Shown: positions 36,513 through 50,757 of the stretch, one piece after another
Layout: each line of letters starts with the position of its first letter
Position numbering within the stretch: the first letter of the stretch is position 1
Assembly: GCA_026984215.1 (NCBI GenBank)
Contig: JALSSO010000068.1
Location: forward strand, 124,001 to 188,000
DNA: 64,000 nt
Source: Gammaproteobacteria bacterium
Lineage (GTDB): Bacteria > Pseudomonadota > Gammaproteobacteria > JAJDOJ01
Direction of reading: 5' to 3'
The notes under the pieces: generated by a model
The model's input: the letters and a program-made list of their open reading frames with translations, nothing else
What the model was told of the DNA's origin: nothing
The model's database searches: none
Translations under genes and position numbers: made by a program

Positions 36513-36849
36513 GGGTTTCTCCTCCTCGAATGGGCGTTCGTCGTCGACTCGCATTCGGGGAGCATAGCATCCCCGAGGTGGCTTTTTCGGTAAATCCAAG
36601 GTACCGAGTCATCCGGATCACACCTTCCCGGGCCCCCAGCAACACCCACCTTGCGCAAGCGTCGGCGGCCGATCTCCGCCTGCCGGCTCCGACGGCGAGA
36701 CCCATGCCGAAGGGAGCCCCCGCGCCGCCTACCGGACCACAGTCCGCGGAACCCATGCTCCTGGGTTGCGGTCTGTTGGATGGCTACGCCCCAACGGCTT
36801 CCCCCGCCGGGCTAGAATCCCTCAGTTCAAACCGAAGATCCGCCCGAGC
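36513..36849. other. Divergent intergenic region between the SORL gene and uvrA
   Basis: 337 bp without a credible gene. It must hold promoters in both directions, but no convincing -35/-10 pair and no LexA-like box (CTGT-N8-ACAG) was found. A 6-bp inverted repeat AACCCA/TGGGTT lies near 36748-36766. Confidence 0.4.
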
Positions 36850-39702
36850 ATGTCCCACATCCGCATCCGCGGCGCGCGCACGCACAATCTGAAGAACATC
36901 GACCTGGACCTACCCCGGGACCGGCTGATCGTGATCACCGGCTTGTCGGGCTCGGGCAAGTCCTCGCTCGCCTTCGACACCCTGTTCGCCGAGGGCCAAC
37001 GCCGCTACGTGGAGTCGCTGTCGGCCTACGCACGCCAGTTCCTGGCACGGCTCGACAAACCCGATGTGGACACCATCGAGGGCCTGTCCCCGGCCATCGC
37101 CATCGATCAGAAATCCACCTCTCACAACCCCCGCTCGACGGTGGGCACGGTCACCGAGATCCACGACTACCTGCGCCTGTTGTTCGCACGGGCCGGAACG
37201 CCCCGCTGCCCGGAGCACGGCGTGGACCTCGAAGCCCGGACGGTGAGCCAGATGGTGGATCAGGTCCTGGCGCTGCCCGAAGGCCGGCGTGTCATGATCC
37301 TCGCGCCCGTGCTACGCGATCGCAAAGGGGAACACCACGACCTACTCGACCGGCTGCGCGCGCAGGGTTTCGTGCGCGCACGCATCGACGGAGAAATCGT
37401 CGAGCTCGACCCCGCCCCTGCCCTGGACCGGGCCCGCCGCCACACCATCGAGGTGGTGGTGGACCGCCTGCGGGTGCGCCCCGGCGCCGCCCTGCGTCTG
37501 GCCGAGTCCTTCGAGACCGCCCTGCGTCTGGGCGAAGACGTGGCCCTGGTCCAGGACATGGACGACCCGGACAACCGCTACACCTTCTCGGCCCGTCACG
37601 CCTGCCCCCAATGCGGCTACAGCATCCCGGCCTTGGAACCACGGCATTTCTCGTTCAACAACCCAGCCGGGGCCTGTCCGGACTGCGACGGACTGGGTGT
37701 GCACCAGTTCTTCGACCCGGCCAAGATCGTCGCCAATCCGGCCTTGAGCATCGCCGGCGGGGCGGTACGCGGCTGGGACCGGCGCAATGCCTACTATTTT
37801 CAACTCATGGCCTCTCTCGCCGAACACTACGGTTTCGACCTGGAGGCCCCCTTCGCGTCCCTGCCCGAAACGGCCCGCCGGGTGGTGCTCTACGGCTCGG
37901 GCGCGGAGCGCATCCGTTTCCGCCACACCACCACCTCCGGGCGCACGGTGGAACGCCTGCGGCCCTTCGAGGGGGTGGTGAACATCATGAAGCGGCGCTA
38001 CCGTGAGACCGATTCGGCCGCCGTGCGCGAGGAATTGGCCCGGTATCTGTCCACCGAGCCGTGCCCAGCCTGCCACGGGACACGGCTGAACCGCAGCGCC
38101 CGCCATGTCTTCATCGGAGGGCACAGCCTGCCCGAAATCGCCCGCTGGCCCGTGGGCCGCGCCGCCGCCTTCTTCGCTCGACTGGAGCTGCCCGGCCACC
38201 GGGCCGAGATCGCCCGGCCCCTGATCCACGAGATCGGACAGCGCTTGGGCTTTCTGGTCCGCGTGGGTCTGGAATATCTCACCCTGGAACGCAGCGCCGA
38301 GACGCTTTCCGGCGGCGAGGCCCAGCGCATCCGGCTCGCCAGCCAGATCGGCACGGGCCTGGTGGGCGTGACTTACATTCTCGACGAACCCTCCATCGGC
38401 CTGCATCCCCGGGACAACCGGCGCCTGCTGGATACCCTGGAACACCTCCGTGACCTCGGCAACACCGTGATCGTGGTCGAACACGACGAGGAGGCCATAC
38501 GCGCCGCCGATCATGTGGTGGACATGGGGCCGGGCGCGGGCACCCATGGGGGTCGTGTAGTGGCCGAGGGTCCCCCCGAGGCGGTGGCCGCGCAGCCCGA
38601 TTCACTGACCGGGCAGTACCTGAGCGGCGCGCGCGCCATCGAAGCACCGCCCGCGCGCCGCACCCCCGACGCCGCACGGCGGCTCGTGTTGCGCGGGGCC
38701 CGCGCCCACAATCTGCGCGGCGTGGACCTGGAGATCCCCCTGGGACTGTTCGTGTGCGTCACCGGCGTCTCCGGCTCGGGCAAATCCTCCCTGGTGGTGG
38801 ACACCCTCTATCCGGCACTGGCCCGCCAGCTCAACCGCGCCAATCTGCGCCCCGGCCCCTTCGACACCCTGGAAGGGCTCGAGCACCTCGACAAGGTGAT
38901 CGACATCGACCAGAGCCCCATCGGACGCACCCCGCGCTCCAACCCGGCGACCTACACGGGGCTGTTCACCCCCATTCGCGAACTGTTCGCAGGCACGCCC
39001 GAGGCCCGTTCCCGGGGCTACGGCCCGGGACGTTTCAGCTTCAACGTGCGCGGCGGGCGCTGCGAGGCTTGCCAGGGTGACGGCCTGATCCGGGTGGAGA
39101 TGCACTTCCTGCCCGACCTCTACGTCACCTGCGAGGTCTGCGGCGGACGGCGCTACAACCGCGAGACCCTGGACATTCGCTACAAGGGGAAGAACATCCA
39201 CGAGGTACTGGAGATGACCGTGGAGGAGGCACGCGACTTCTTCCACGCCGTGCCCGTCGTGCGTCGCAAGCTCGAGACCCTCATGGACGTCGGCCTGGGC
39301 TACGTGAGCTTGGGCCAGAGCGCCGTCACCCTCTCCGGCGGTGAGGCCCAGCGTATCAAGCTCGCCCGCGAACTCTCGCGCCGCGACACGGGCCGTACCC
39401 TCTACATCCTGGACGAACCCACCACCGGCCTGCACTTCCATGACGTGGCCCAGCTCCTCGCCGTACTCCACCGGCTCCGCGACCGGGGCAATACCATCGT
39501 CGTCATCGAGCACAACCTGGACGTGATCAAGACCGCCGACTGGGTCATCGACCTGGGCCCAGAAGGGGGCCACAACGGCGGCCTCATCGTCGCCCAGGGA
39601 CCGCCGGAGGCCGTGGCCGCCTGCCCGGACTCACACACCGGGCGGTTCCTGGCGCCGCTGCTGGGAGCGAGATCTCCGGGCGAACTCGAAAGCGCCGAAT
39701 GA
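36850..39702 (+). CDS. uvrA: Excinuclease ABC subunit A
   Basis: A 950-residue protein. Two ABC ATPase modules carry Walker A motifs GLSGSGKSS (near the N-terminus) and GVSGSGKSS (about 638), and signature motifs LSGGEAQRI twice. Zinc-binding Cys pairs are seen in [16 protein letters not shown]...CPDC and CEACQGDG...CEVCGG. It recognises bulky DNA lesions and loads UvrB. ATG at 36850 begins [17 protein letters not shown]; in-frame sequence upstream is not UvrA-like. Confidence 0.98.
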   Translation: MSHIRIRGARTHNLKNIDLDLPRDRLIVITGLSGSGKSSLAFDTLFAEGQRRYVESLSAYARQFLARLDKPDVDTIEGLSPAIAIDQKSTSHNPRSTVGTVTEIHDYLRLLFARAGTPRCPEHGVDLEARTVSQMVDQVLALPEGRRVMILAPVLRDRKGEHHDLLDRLRAQGFVRARIDGEIVELDPAPALDRARRHTIEVVVDRLRVRPGAALRLAESFETALRLGEDVALVQDMDDPDNRYTFSARHACPQCGYSIPALEPRHFSFNNPAGACPDCDGLGVHQFFDPAKIVANPALSIAGGAVRGWDRRNAYYFQLMASLAEHYGFDLEAPFASLPETARRVVLYGSGAERIRFRHTTTSGRTVERLRPFEGVVNIMKRRYRETDSAAVREELARYLSTEPCPACHGTRLNRSARHVFIGGHSLPEIARWPVGRAAAFFARLELPGHRAEIARPLIHEIGQRLGFLVRVGLEYLTLERSAETLSGGEAQRIRLASQIGTGLVGVTYILDEPSIGLHPRDNRRLLDTLEHLRDLGNTVIVVEHDEEAIRAADHVVDMGPGAGTHGGRVVAEGPPEAVAAQPDSLTGQYLSGARAIEAPPARRTPDAARRLVLRGARAHNLRGVDLEIPLGLFVCVTGVSGSGKSSLVVDTLYPALARQLNRANLRPGPFDTLEGLEHLDKVIDIDQSPIGRTPRSNPATYTGLFTPIRELFAGTPEARSRGYGPGRFSFNVRGGRCEACQGDGLIRVEMHFLPDLYVTCEVCGGRRYNRETLDIRYKGKNIHEVLEMTVEEARDFFHAVPVVRRKLETLMDVGLGYVSLGQSAVTLSGGEAQRIKLARELSRRDTGRTLYILDEPTTGLHFHDVAQLLAVLHRLRDRGNTIVVIEHNLDVIKTADWVIDLGPEGGHNGGLIVAQGPPEAVAACPDSHTGRFLAPLLGARSPGELESAE

Positions 39703-39729
39703 GGCCTTGGGCGCGGGCTCTATCATTTA

Positions 39730-40255
39730 TCATTGACTTGAGTATGGCTTGTCCGCTCCGCGATAGGCGTCCTCGGGCGCCTGTACGCTGGCCAACAGCT
39801 TCTCCCGAATGTCCGCGCATGTCGTATTGACGTGATTTCGTGTCTCCCCGAAGGCCTGCTGCAACCTGGAGACCTCTGGATGGTCGGCGCCATGGAGCTG
39901 GATGAAGTCGGCGATTTTCTCGCCGGCGGTTCCGAGTTTGTCTTCCGCAAGACGATGGCGATTGATTTTCCAGTCTTCCCGCGTCGCCCGTGCAGCGCCG
40001 TTTCGCCTGTGAGCGCGCGCCTCTCAACAGATTGTGAATTTGCCGCAGTTCATGGCAAAGCCTTGGGTCCCGTCTCTGCATCTCGTCGGGATTGGGCCTT
40101 GAAGCCCCTCCTCCCGCTTGCACTTTCTGCATGGACGGAATCACGAAAAGTCCGATCGCGGCGGCCATTACCACCGCCCCACCCCCATGGCGAATCCAGC
40201 TGATATCGCCTCCTATTTGCAGGTTGGTTGATTGGTTGGTCGCAGGCACGTTCAA
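39730..40255 (-). pseudogene. Frameshifted small membrane-anchored protein of unknown function
   Basis: An ATG at 40255 opens a frame with a membrane segment (GGAVVMAAAIGLFVIP) and a start of helical sequence (RLCHELRQIHNLLRG). From about 40010 the coding character (GC-ending third positions, helical heptads) moves to a different frame that runs EDWKINRHRLAEDKLGTAG to PYSSQ and stops at 39730. The original frame loses coding bias after the switch. The two parts read as one membrane-anchored helical protein of about 170 residues broken by a one-base indel near GCGCTCACAGGCG. It could be a real mutation or a sequence error. No family recognised. Confidence 0.4.
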
Positions 40256-40640
40256 GCGCCGGCTCCGAAGACCGCTGCCTCAAAACATGGCGAGGCCGGC
40301 CTGCTGGCACCATAGGCGTGCGGGACTCCACGAACGGAAGTATCACGAAAGGGGATCGGCGGTCGCATCGGACCCTCGCGGAAAACGCCGGCGATCGTCA
40401 ACACCGCCAAGTCCTGGAGGGCGCGAGCGTTCCCGCTCGTCGTCGCGGCGATTCCCTTCCCGATTCCAGCGGGCGGATTGGGGGCCCACGCACACAAGGT
40501 GACGGAACGCGGTGGGTGTGGACACTGCGGGACGAGCGGCTTGCGCCTTGCGGGGTTGGAAGAGGCAGTCGACTCGGAACCCAACGGCCCCGAGGACCAC
40601 GAAACGAATCCGCGAACGGATACGCGACTGCTACGGGCAG
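40256..40640. other. Gene-free stretch
   Basis: About 385 bp between the frameshifted gene and a terminator. Open frames on both strands lack credible starts, domains or codon bias. Nothing regulatory was recognised. Confidence 0.4.
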
Positions 40641-40668
40641 CAAAATGCCACGGGGTCCGTCCCGTGGC
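40641..40668 (-). terminator. Intrinsic terminator of the repeat lipoprotein gene
   Basis: An 8-bp stem GCCACGGG/CCCGTGGC (40647-40654 with 40661-40668) and a 6-base loop. Read on the minus strand it is followed by ATTTTG. It lies 10 bp behind the lipoprotein stop. Confidence 0.7.
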
Positions 40669-40677
40669 TCGGAAGGA

Positions 40678-41064
40678 CTATTCTTGGGCAGCCGGAGCCG
40701 GTTGCTGCATGCCGGCCCCCTTCTCCATCATAGACTCGCCGGCCGCCTTCATCTTATCCCCCGTATATTCCATCACCTTGCCGGTGGCCTCCTCAGCCGC
40801 TCCGGCCACCGAAGAACCTGCCTCCTTGGTCGGCGCAGCGGCTTCCTTCGTTCTTTCGACCGTCAGATCGGCAGCGCTGGAGATGGCCTCCTTGGTCGGC
40901 GCAGCGGCTTCCTTCGTTCTTTCGACCGTCAGATCGGCAGCGCTGGAAGTGGCCTCCTTGGTTTTCTCCGTTTTCTCCATCTTCTCCGCCATCTCCTCCT
41001 TGGAGCAGGCACTCAGAACCACCGCCGCCGAAATCAGCGCTGTTAACACGATCGTCTTCTTCAT
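40678..41064 (-). CDS. Small lipoprotein with tandem 22-residue helical repeats
   Basis: A 128-residue protein starting MKKTIVLTALISAAV behind GGAGG, with lipobox VLSAC (Cys at about 20). The mature part is rich in Lys, Glu, Ala and Thr and is probably helical. Two nearly identical 22-residue units (SSAADLTVERTKEAAAPTKEA) follow each other, the second copied at DNA level with a 66-bp period, and a third degenerate one follows. The tail is Met/Gln/Pro-rich. No family recognised; it resembles Lpp- or LEA-like stress lipoproteins in composition only. It has its own terminator and lies after amtB with 370 bp between. Confidence 0.7.
   Translation of the reverse strand: MKKTIVLTALISAAVVLSACSKEEMAEKMEKTEKTKEATSSAADLTVERTKEAAAPTKEAISSAADLTVERTKEAAAPTKEAGSSVAGAAEEATGKVMEYTGDKMKAAGESMMEKGAGMQQPAPAAQE
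40821..40952 (-). repeat. Two 66-bp near-identical tandem repeats inside the lipoprotein gene
   Basis: Copies at 40821-40886 and 40887-40952 differ at only a few bases at the downstream end. They keep the frame and add 22 residues each, consistent with recent duplication by slippage or recombination. Confidence 0.85.
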
Positions 41065-41437
41065 CACAATAGCCTCCGTCGGTACAAATGAACCGCCGAT
41101 CATACACGAAGGCGTTTTCTCCGTCCCGGCCTCGCGCCAACCCAGGTATTGGATCAAGACATCGAGAAGCAAACCGGAACCGCCCATGACCAATCGTCAT
41201 CTTGGTCTGCAATCGGTTTCCGGGCGTATTGTCCACCACTGCCTGTGCCGGTGACCGGGGCTGCGGCAGATTTTCGTTCGGCCTTGCAGCCGATCCGGGT
41301 CGCTGAGTGCGGCCGTGCAGCCGCCGCAGGACCCACTCGAACAGACACCAACCTCGATGGCCTCCGAAGCGCGCCCAGTCCGCCCGATCACTTCGGCTCG
41401 CCCAGGGCGCCGCAATCCGTGGCCCGCCACACGAACC
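41065..41437. other. Intergenic region between the lipoprotein gene and amtB
   Basis: 373 bp without a credible gene. It should hold the lipoprotein promoter on the minus strand, but no strong box is evident. No hairpin with a T-run follows amtB. Confidence 0.35.
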
Positions 41438-42685
41438 TCAAAGCAGATCGTATCCGCGCTCCTCGTGCAGCGTGATGTCCAATCCCTGGACCTCGTCCTC
41501 CTCGCTCACGCGCAACCCGATCATCAGGTCTACCAGCTTGAGCAGTACCCAGGTGATCCCGGCGGTGAAAACCACGACTGCCACGACGCCGATGACCTGC
41601 ACCTTCACCTGCGCCGCCATGGAACCGATCCCCTCTGCGAACCCGAAGCCGCTGAAAACCCCAAGCGTGGTGGCGGAGAAGACGCCGGCCAGCAACGTCC
41701 CCATCATGCCGCCCACGCCATGCACGGGGAACACGTCCAGCGAGTCGTCGATCCTGAGCATGCGTTTGGTCATCTGCGTGGCGACGAAACAGACCCCTCC
41801 CGCCAGAAGACCGATGACGAGCGCCCCGCCCGGCCCCACGTAGCCCGATGCTGGCGTGATGGTACCCAGGCCGGCGACCATGCCTGTCGCGGCCCCCAGG
41901 ACACTGGGTTTGCCGAAACACCACCACTCCACCGCGGACCAGGCCACCACCCCCGCGGCCGCCGAAATGTGGGTGACCAGCAACGCCATGGCCGCGCTGC
42001 CGTCGGCGGCCAGAGCGCTGCCGCCATTGAAGCCGAACCAGCCCACCCACAGCATGCCGGCGCCCGCCACGGTCATGGTGAGGTTGTGGGGCATGATGGG
42101 CGTGTCCGGAAAACCGCGCCGCGGCCCCAACACCAGAGCCGCGATCAGCGAGGCCACGCCGGCGGTGATGTGCACCACGGTGCCGCCTGCGAAGTCATAC
42201 AGTCCCATTTGTTGCAACCATCCGCCACCCCAGACCCAGTGCGTGACGGGCACATAGACCATGAACAACCACAGGCTGGAAAACAGAAGCATGGAGGAAA
42301 ACTTCATGCGTTCGGCGAATCCGCCGACCACCAACGCCGGCGTGATGATGGCGAACGTCATCTGAAAGGCGAAGAAGAGTGACTCCGGGATGGCGCCGCT
42401 GGGCGTCCCGCGCCCGACCACGGCCAACATCGCCCTGCTCAGATCTCCTATCCAGGCGTTGCCCTGGCCGAAGGCCAGGCTGTAACCCGCAATGAGCCAG
42501 AGCAACGAGACCACCGCAGCGATGTAAAAGCACTGCATGAGCACCGAGAGCACGTTCTTGGCGCGCACCAGCCCGCCGTAGAACAGCGCCAACCCGGGAA
42601 GTGTCATGAACAACACCAGGGCGGTGGAGGTCAGAATCCAGGCCGTGGCGGCCCCATCGATCGGGTCCGCCGCCCACGCGGGCAC
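41438..42685 (-). CDS. amtB: Ammonium transporter, Amt family
   Basis: A 415-residue protein with about 11 membrane segments and Amt signatures: FYGGLVRAKNVLSV, TFAIITPALVVGGFAER (vestibule), DFAGGTVVHITAGVASL, WVGWFGFNGGSALAADG, and the second pore His in DVFPVHGVGGMMGTLLAG. It conducts NH3/NH4+ inward. The GTG at 42685 is the only start, since an in-frame stop lies 21 bp upstream (the ftsB stop); the usual signal-peptide-like leader is short. No glnK lies beside it, and the only PII-like gene here is in the metal-efflux operon. Confidence 0.93.
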   Translation of the reverse strand: MPAWAADPIDGAATAWILTSTALVLFMTLPGLALFYGGLVRAKNVLSVLMQCFYIAAVVSLLWLIAGYSLAFGQGNAWIGDLSRAMLAVVGRGTPSGAIPESLFFAFQMTFAIITPALVVGGFAERMKFSSMLLFSSLWLFMVYVPVTHWVWGGGWLQQMGLYDFAGGTVVHITAGVASLIAALVLGPRRGFPDTPIMPHNLTMTVAGAGMLWVGWFGFNGGSALAADGSAAMALLVTHISAAAGVVAWSAVEWWCFGKPSVLGAATGMVAGLGTITPASGYVGPGGALVIGLLAGGVCFVATQMTKRMLRIDDSLDVFPVHGVGGMMGTLLAGVFSATTLGVFSGFGFAEGIGSMAAQVKVQVIGVVAVVVFTAGITWVLLKLVDLMIGLRVSEEDEVQGLDITLHEERGYDLL

Positions 42686-42706
42686 CCGAACGCCTTCCGC
42701 GGGCTT

Positions 42707-43039
42707 CTAACGGCCCACTTCGTCGGCCTGATCTTCGGGTTCCACCACGAGAAAGAAGGTCTCGCCCTCGCGGATCATGCCCATCTGCTGGCGCGCCCGC
42801 TCCTCGATGGCGTCCATGGCCGGGTCCTGCGCCGGGGTGTCTTCGCGATGGGCCCTGCGCAGATCCTCCACCTCGGCCGCCAGGGCGGCGTTGCGCTCGG
42901 CAAGCCGCGCATTGGCCTGGCGGCGCGCCTCGATCTCTCCCTCCAGGCGCCTCAGGGCGAGGATGCCGCCATCCCCGAACCACAGCTTGCCCTGCAGCAG
43001 GATCACCAGGACCACGAGCACGGCCAGTACCCACCGCAC
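42707..43039 (-). CDS. ftsB: Cell division protein FtsB
   Basis: A 110-residue bitopic protein. It has the N-terminal span WVLAVLVVLVILLQGKLWFGDGG (short quote: LVILLQGKLWFG) followed by a heptad coiled coil (LEGEIEARRQANARLAERN), and the tail EERARQQMGMIREGETFF, characteristic of FtsB. It joins FtsL and FtsQ to activate septal peptidoglycan synthesis. Position after eno is canonical. Confidence 0.93.
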   Translation of the reverse strand: MRWVLAVLVVLVILLQGKLWFGDGGILALRRLEGEIEARRQANARLAERNAALAAEVEDLRRAHREDTPAQDPAMDAIEERARQQMGMIREGETFFLVVEPEDQADEVGR

Positions 43040-43152
43040 CCCGGATCACCCACTGCCTGTACGGTATGCGGCCAGCGCGAGGGAGTGGACGCTCCTGCGC
43101 CACGGCGGCGGGAAACGAGCGACCAGGGGCACCACCACGGGTCCAGTACGAA

Positions 43153-47740
<4,588 letters not shown>

Positions 47741-47879
47741 GGCGGATCACCTCCTGCGGCGGTCACGCTCCTCATGACTGGAGTTTAGCCCTCCCGTGCC
47801 GGCCGGTCCCGCGAAAGATGGGCGCCCGCGCCCTGTACGGACCCTTTTCCACTGGCCGCCGCACTGCTAGGCTTCGCGT

Positions 47880-48119
47880 ATGAAATGGATCGACCGCATC
47901 GCCCTGCTCCCGCTGGCCGTCGTGGCCGGGGGGCTAGCCCTCGCCCCCTTCACACCGCAGCCCCATCTGTTCGAAAAGCTCGGCATGCTGTGGTCCGGGA
48001 CGCTCACGCGTCCCATCGACATCTTCGACCTGTTCCTGCACGCTACGCCGCTGGCGCTGCTCGCGGTCAGACTCGCCCGCATGCTGCGCCCAGGCCGCGT
48101 CCCCGTCGATGAAGCCTGA
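47880..48119 (+). CDS. Small conserved membrane protein ahead of lpxD
   Basis: A 79-residue protein with two hydrophobic segments (IALLPLAVVAGGLALAPF and DLFLHATPLALLAVRLA) joined by HLFEKLGMLWSGTLTRPIDIF. Similar short proteins in proteobacteria are often labelled RND-transporter-related without proof. It overlaps lpxD by 11 bp and is transcribed with it. Confidence 0.65.
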   Translation: MKWIDRIALLPLAVVAGGLALAPFTPQPHLFEKLGMLWSGTLTRPIDIFDLFLHATPLALLAVRLARMLRPGRVPVDEA

Positions 48120-49179
48120 CGCCACGCACACCCTGGCCGACCTCCAGGCCGCCGTCGGCGGACGGATCGAGGGGGATCCGGCAACGCCCATCTCCGGCGT
48201 ATCCAGCCTCGCCGCGGCCGGCCCGCAAGACATCAGCTTTGCCGAAAGCCTCCGGTACCGCGCCGAGGCCGAAACCAGCCGGGCGGCGGCCCTCGTGGTG
48301 CCGGAGGACTTCCCGCCCCTGCCCGGCCGGGCACTGCTGCGGGTGGACAAGCCCCGCGAGGCCTTCGTACGAATCATGCTGCTGTTCGACCGCCCCGCCC
48401 CCTTGCCGCCACCGGGAATCCACCCCTCCGCCTGCGTGGCCCCTGACGCCGAACTCGGCGAGGACGTACGCGTCGGGGAGCTCGCGGTGATCCGCCCGGG
48501 CGCCCGGGTCGGCCCCGGCAGCGTGGTGGATGCCGGCAGCTTCGTGGGCGAGGGCACGCGCATCGGCGCCCACTGTCGCATCGGCCCCAACGTGACCCTC
48601 TATCACGGTGTGGTACTCGGCGACCGGGTGGTGATCCATGCCGGCAGCGTCATCGGTGGAGATGGATTCGGCTATGTGTGGACCGGGGAGCGACAGCAGA
48701 AGATTCCCCAGCTCGGCACCGTGGTGATCGAGGACGACGTGGAAATCGGTTGCAACACCTGCGTCGACCGGGCGACCTTCGGCGACACGCGAATCCGGCG
48801 CGGGGTGAAGATCGACAACCTGGTGCAAGTGGCCCACAACGACCACATCGGCGAACACAGCATCCTCGTGGCACAGGTGGGGTTGGCGGGCAGCATCACC
48901 TTGGAACGCCGGGTGACGTTGGGCGGACAAGTCGGAGTGGCCGACCACGTGACCATCGGCGAGGGGGCGCTGGTGGCCGCCAAGGCCGGCGTCGCCAACG
49001 ACATTCCGCCCGGAGAGACCCATCTTGGCATCCCCAGCCATCCGGCCGTACACGCCAAACGCATGTTCGGCGCGCTCGCCCTGTTGCCCAAATGGATGCA
49101 GAAGGTTCGGGCGCTGGAAAAGCGGCTGCGGGCATTGGAAGCTCGTACCGGGGTGGATGCGGAACGCGAGGACGCCTGA
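48109..49179 (+). CDS. lpxD: UDP-3-O-(3-hydroxymyristoyl)glucosamine N-acyltransferase
   Basis: A 356-residue protein. The N-terminal uridine-binding domain (about 1-100) is followed by a left-handed beta-helix of hexapeptide repeats and a C-terminal helix. The catalytic His lies in VVIHAGSVIGGDGFGY, and CVDRATFGDT, KIDNLVQVAHND and GLAGSITLERR are standard LpxD motifs. It adds the N-linked hydroxyacyl chain in lipid A synthesis. The usual bamA/fabZ/lpxA neighbours are absent. Confidence 0.95.
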   Translation: MKPDATHTLADLQAAVGGRIEGDPATPISGVSSLAAAGPQDISFAESLRYRAEAETSRAAALVVPEDFPPLPGRALLRVDKPREAFVRIMLLFDRPAPLPPPGIHPSACVAPDAELGEDVRVGELAVIRPGARVGPGSVVDAGSFVGEGTRIGAHCRIGPNVTLYHGVVLGDRVVIHAGSVIGGDGFGYVWTGERQQKIPQLGTVVIEDDVEIGCNTCVDRATFGDTRIRRGVKIDNLVQVAHNDHIGEHSILVAQVGLAGSITLERRVTLGGQVGVADHVTIGEGALVAAKAGVANDIPPGETHLGIPSHPAVHAKRMFGALALLPKWMQKVRALEKRLRALEARTGVDAEREDA

Positions 49180-49671
49180 CCCGTCCGACCGGGCCTCCTC
49201 CGATGCACGGTGCCCGCCCCCTTTCCAGCGGGCGTCGACGCAGGCACCGAGGCATGGATTCGCATCGGGCCTTGGTGCATAATCCGTGCTACCCGCTGAG
49301 GCGGATGCGGCCGACAGCGCGACAGAACAACGCCATTCCATGCCACCGCAGATTCACCAGGCCGTTGAACAACGTCGCGAGCAGTTCGAGTGCAAGACGT
49401 ACGCAGCGCAGCCACCGAGACCCATCCAACCGATAGGCGAGATGGCGCGCAAAGCGGCCTTCGGACCTCGCGGCCGTTTCGCAACGGCCCGATGAGGATG
49501 GAGTACCTCTCAGACGCGCGGTCGCCCTGCTCACACCTTCCCGAGGAAGGGTCTGTCGCATGAACGACGTCGACGCAGCACGCATGGCCCGCGCCGGAGT
49601 CCGCTTCGGGCCGTGCGCCCGCCCTCCGGCGATCTCGCTATGAACTCCACTCGGCAACAGGAGACGACCCC
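49180..49671. other. Gene-poor region upstream of minD, where minC is expected
   Basis: About 490 bp. No frame on either strand resembles MinC. It contains the inverted-repeat-bounded segment described separately (49360-49489). GGAG precedes the TTG start of minD at the end. Confidence 0.45.
49360..49489. repeat. Possible dispersed repeat or structured element bounded by short palindromes
   Basis: The left edge is CGTTGAACAACG (5-bp arms), and the right edge is GGCCGTTTCGCAACGGCC (7-bp arms, TCGC loop). Both edges share the GGCCGTT core. The 130-bp segment between encodes nothing convincing. It resembles palindrome-ended intergenic repeats of proteobacteria, but only one copy lies in this window. 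Confidence 0.35.
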
Positions 49672-50481
49672 TTGAGCAAGATCATCGTCGTTACCTCCGG
49701 CAAGGGCGGCGTGGGCAAGACCACCACCAGCGCCGCCGTCGCCACCGGTCTGGCGCACCGGGGCCACAAGACCGCAGTCATCGATTTCGACATCGGTCTG
49801 CGCAACCTCGACCTGGTCATGGGGTGCGAGCGCCGCGTCGTCTATGATTTCGTCAACGTGATCCGTGGCGAGGCGCGGCTCAACCAGGCCCTGATCAAGG
49901 ACAAGCGGATCGACAACCTGTACATCCTGCCGGCATCCCAGACGCGGGACAAGGATGCGCTCACCCGAGAAGGCGTGCAGGCGGTGCTCGAGGAGCTGGA
50001 TCGGCAGGGCTTCGAATTCGTGGTGTGCGACTCTCCGGCGGGCATCGAGCACGGCGCGTTGATGGCCCTGTACTTCGCGGACGAGGCCTTCGTGGTCACC
50101 AATCCCGAGGTGTCTTCGGTGCGGGACTCGGACCGTATCCTGGGTATCCTCCAGAGCCGTTCGCGCCGCGCCGAGGAAGGCGACGAACCGGTACGCGAGC
50201 ATCTGATCGTCACCCGCTACGAGCCCGCGCGCGTGCACAAAGGCGACATGCTGAGCGTGGACGACATCCTGGACATCCTGGCCATTCCGCTGCTCGGCGT
50301 GGTGCCGGAGTGCAAGTCCGTGCTCCAAGCCTCCAACGCCGGCGTCCCCGTGGTTCTCGACGAGGTGGGGCGCGCCGGTCAGGCCTACAAGGACATCGTC
50401 GGGCGCTATCTCGGGGAGAACATTCCACATCGGTTCATGCAGCCCGAGAAGAAACCTCTCCTCAAAAGACTCTTCGGATAA
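49672..50481 (+). CDS. minD: Septum site-determining ATPase MinD
   Basis: A 269-residue protein. TTG start behind CAGGAGA. The deviant Walker A is SGKGGVGKTT (about 8-17), switch motifs IDFDIGLRNLD and VVCDSPAGIEHGA follow, and the C-terminal membrane-targeting helix is KKPLLKRLFG. It binds the membrane in its ATP form and oscillates under MinE control to place the septum. minE follows at 6 bp, but minC is not upstream. Confidence 0.97.
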   Translation: MSKIIVVTSGKGGVGKTTTSAAVATGLAHRGHKTAVIDFDIGLRNLDLVMGCERRVVYDFVNVIRGEARLNQALIKDKRIDNLYILPASQTRDKDALTREGVQAVLEELDRQGFEFVVCDSPAGIEHGALMALYFADEAFVVTNPEVSSVRDSDRILGILQSRSRRAEEGDEPVREHLIVTRYEPARVHKGDMLSVDDILDILAIPLLGVVPECKSVLQASNAGVPVVLDEVGRAGQAYKDIVGRYLGENIPHRFMQPEKKPLLKRLFG

Positions 50482-50487
50482 GCCCTC

Positions 50488-50757
50488 ATGCGCTGGCTCA
50501 ATTATTTTCGTTCGTCCAACAAGCGCTCGGCCCAGACGGCCAAGGAGCGCCTGCAGGTCATCATCGCACACGAGCGCCAGGGGGCCGGAGCGCCCGATTA
50601 TCTGCCCCGGCTCCAGCGCGAAATCCTGGAGGTGGTGCGCCGCTATGCGGAGGTCTCCGAAAACGACGTCAAGGTGGAGGTGGAGCGCGAGGACGGCTAC
50701 GAGGTACTGGCGCTCAGCGTGGCCCTTCCGGAGGAGCGCCCCCATGCGGTGCGCTAG
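50488..50757 (+). CDS. minE: Cell division topological specificity factor MinE
   Basis: An 89-residue protein. The N-terminal MRWLNYFRSSNKRSAQTAK and the contact helix ERLQVIIAHER that stimulates MinD ATPase are present. The C-terminal dimerisation domain has REILEVVRRYAEVSENDVKV. It directs MinD oscillation. The end overlaps the next gene by 14 bp. Confidence 0.96.
   Translation: MRWLNYFRSSNKRSAQTAKERLQVIIAHERQGAGAPDYLPRLQREILEVVRRYAEVSENDVKVEVEREDGYEVLALSVALPEERPHAVR

Noticed and set aside
36513-36849. LexA box for uvrA or ruv genes
   Set aside because: No CTGT-N8-ACAG-like site found upstream of either.
40821-40952. Tandem repeats as a CRISPR array
   Set aside because: Only two adjacent in-frame units without spacers, inside a lipoprotein gene.
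49289-49657. A 122-codon minus-strand frame before minD, as possible minC or other gene
   Set aside because: No MinC-like sequence; the frame spans a palindromic non-coding element.
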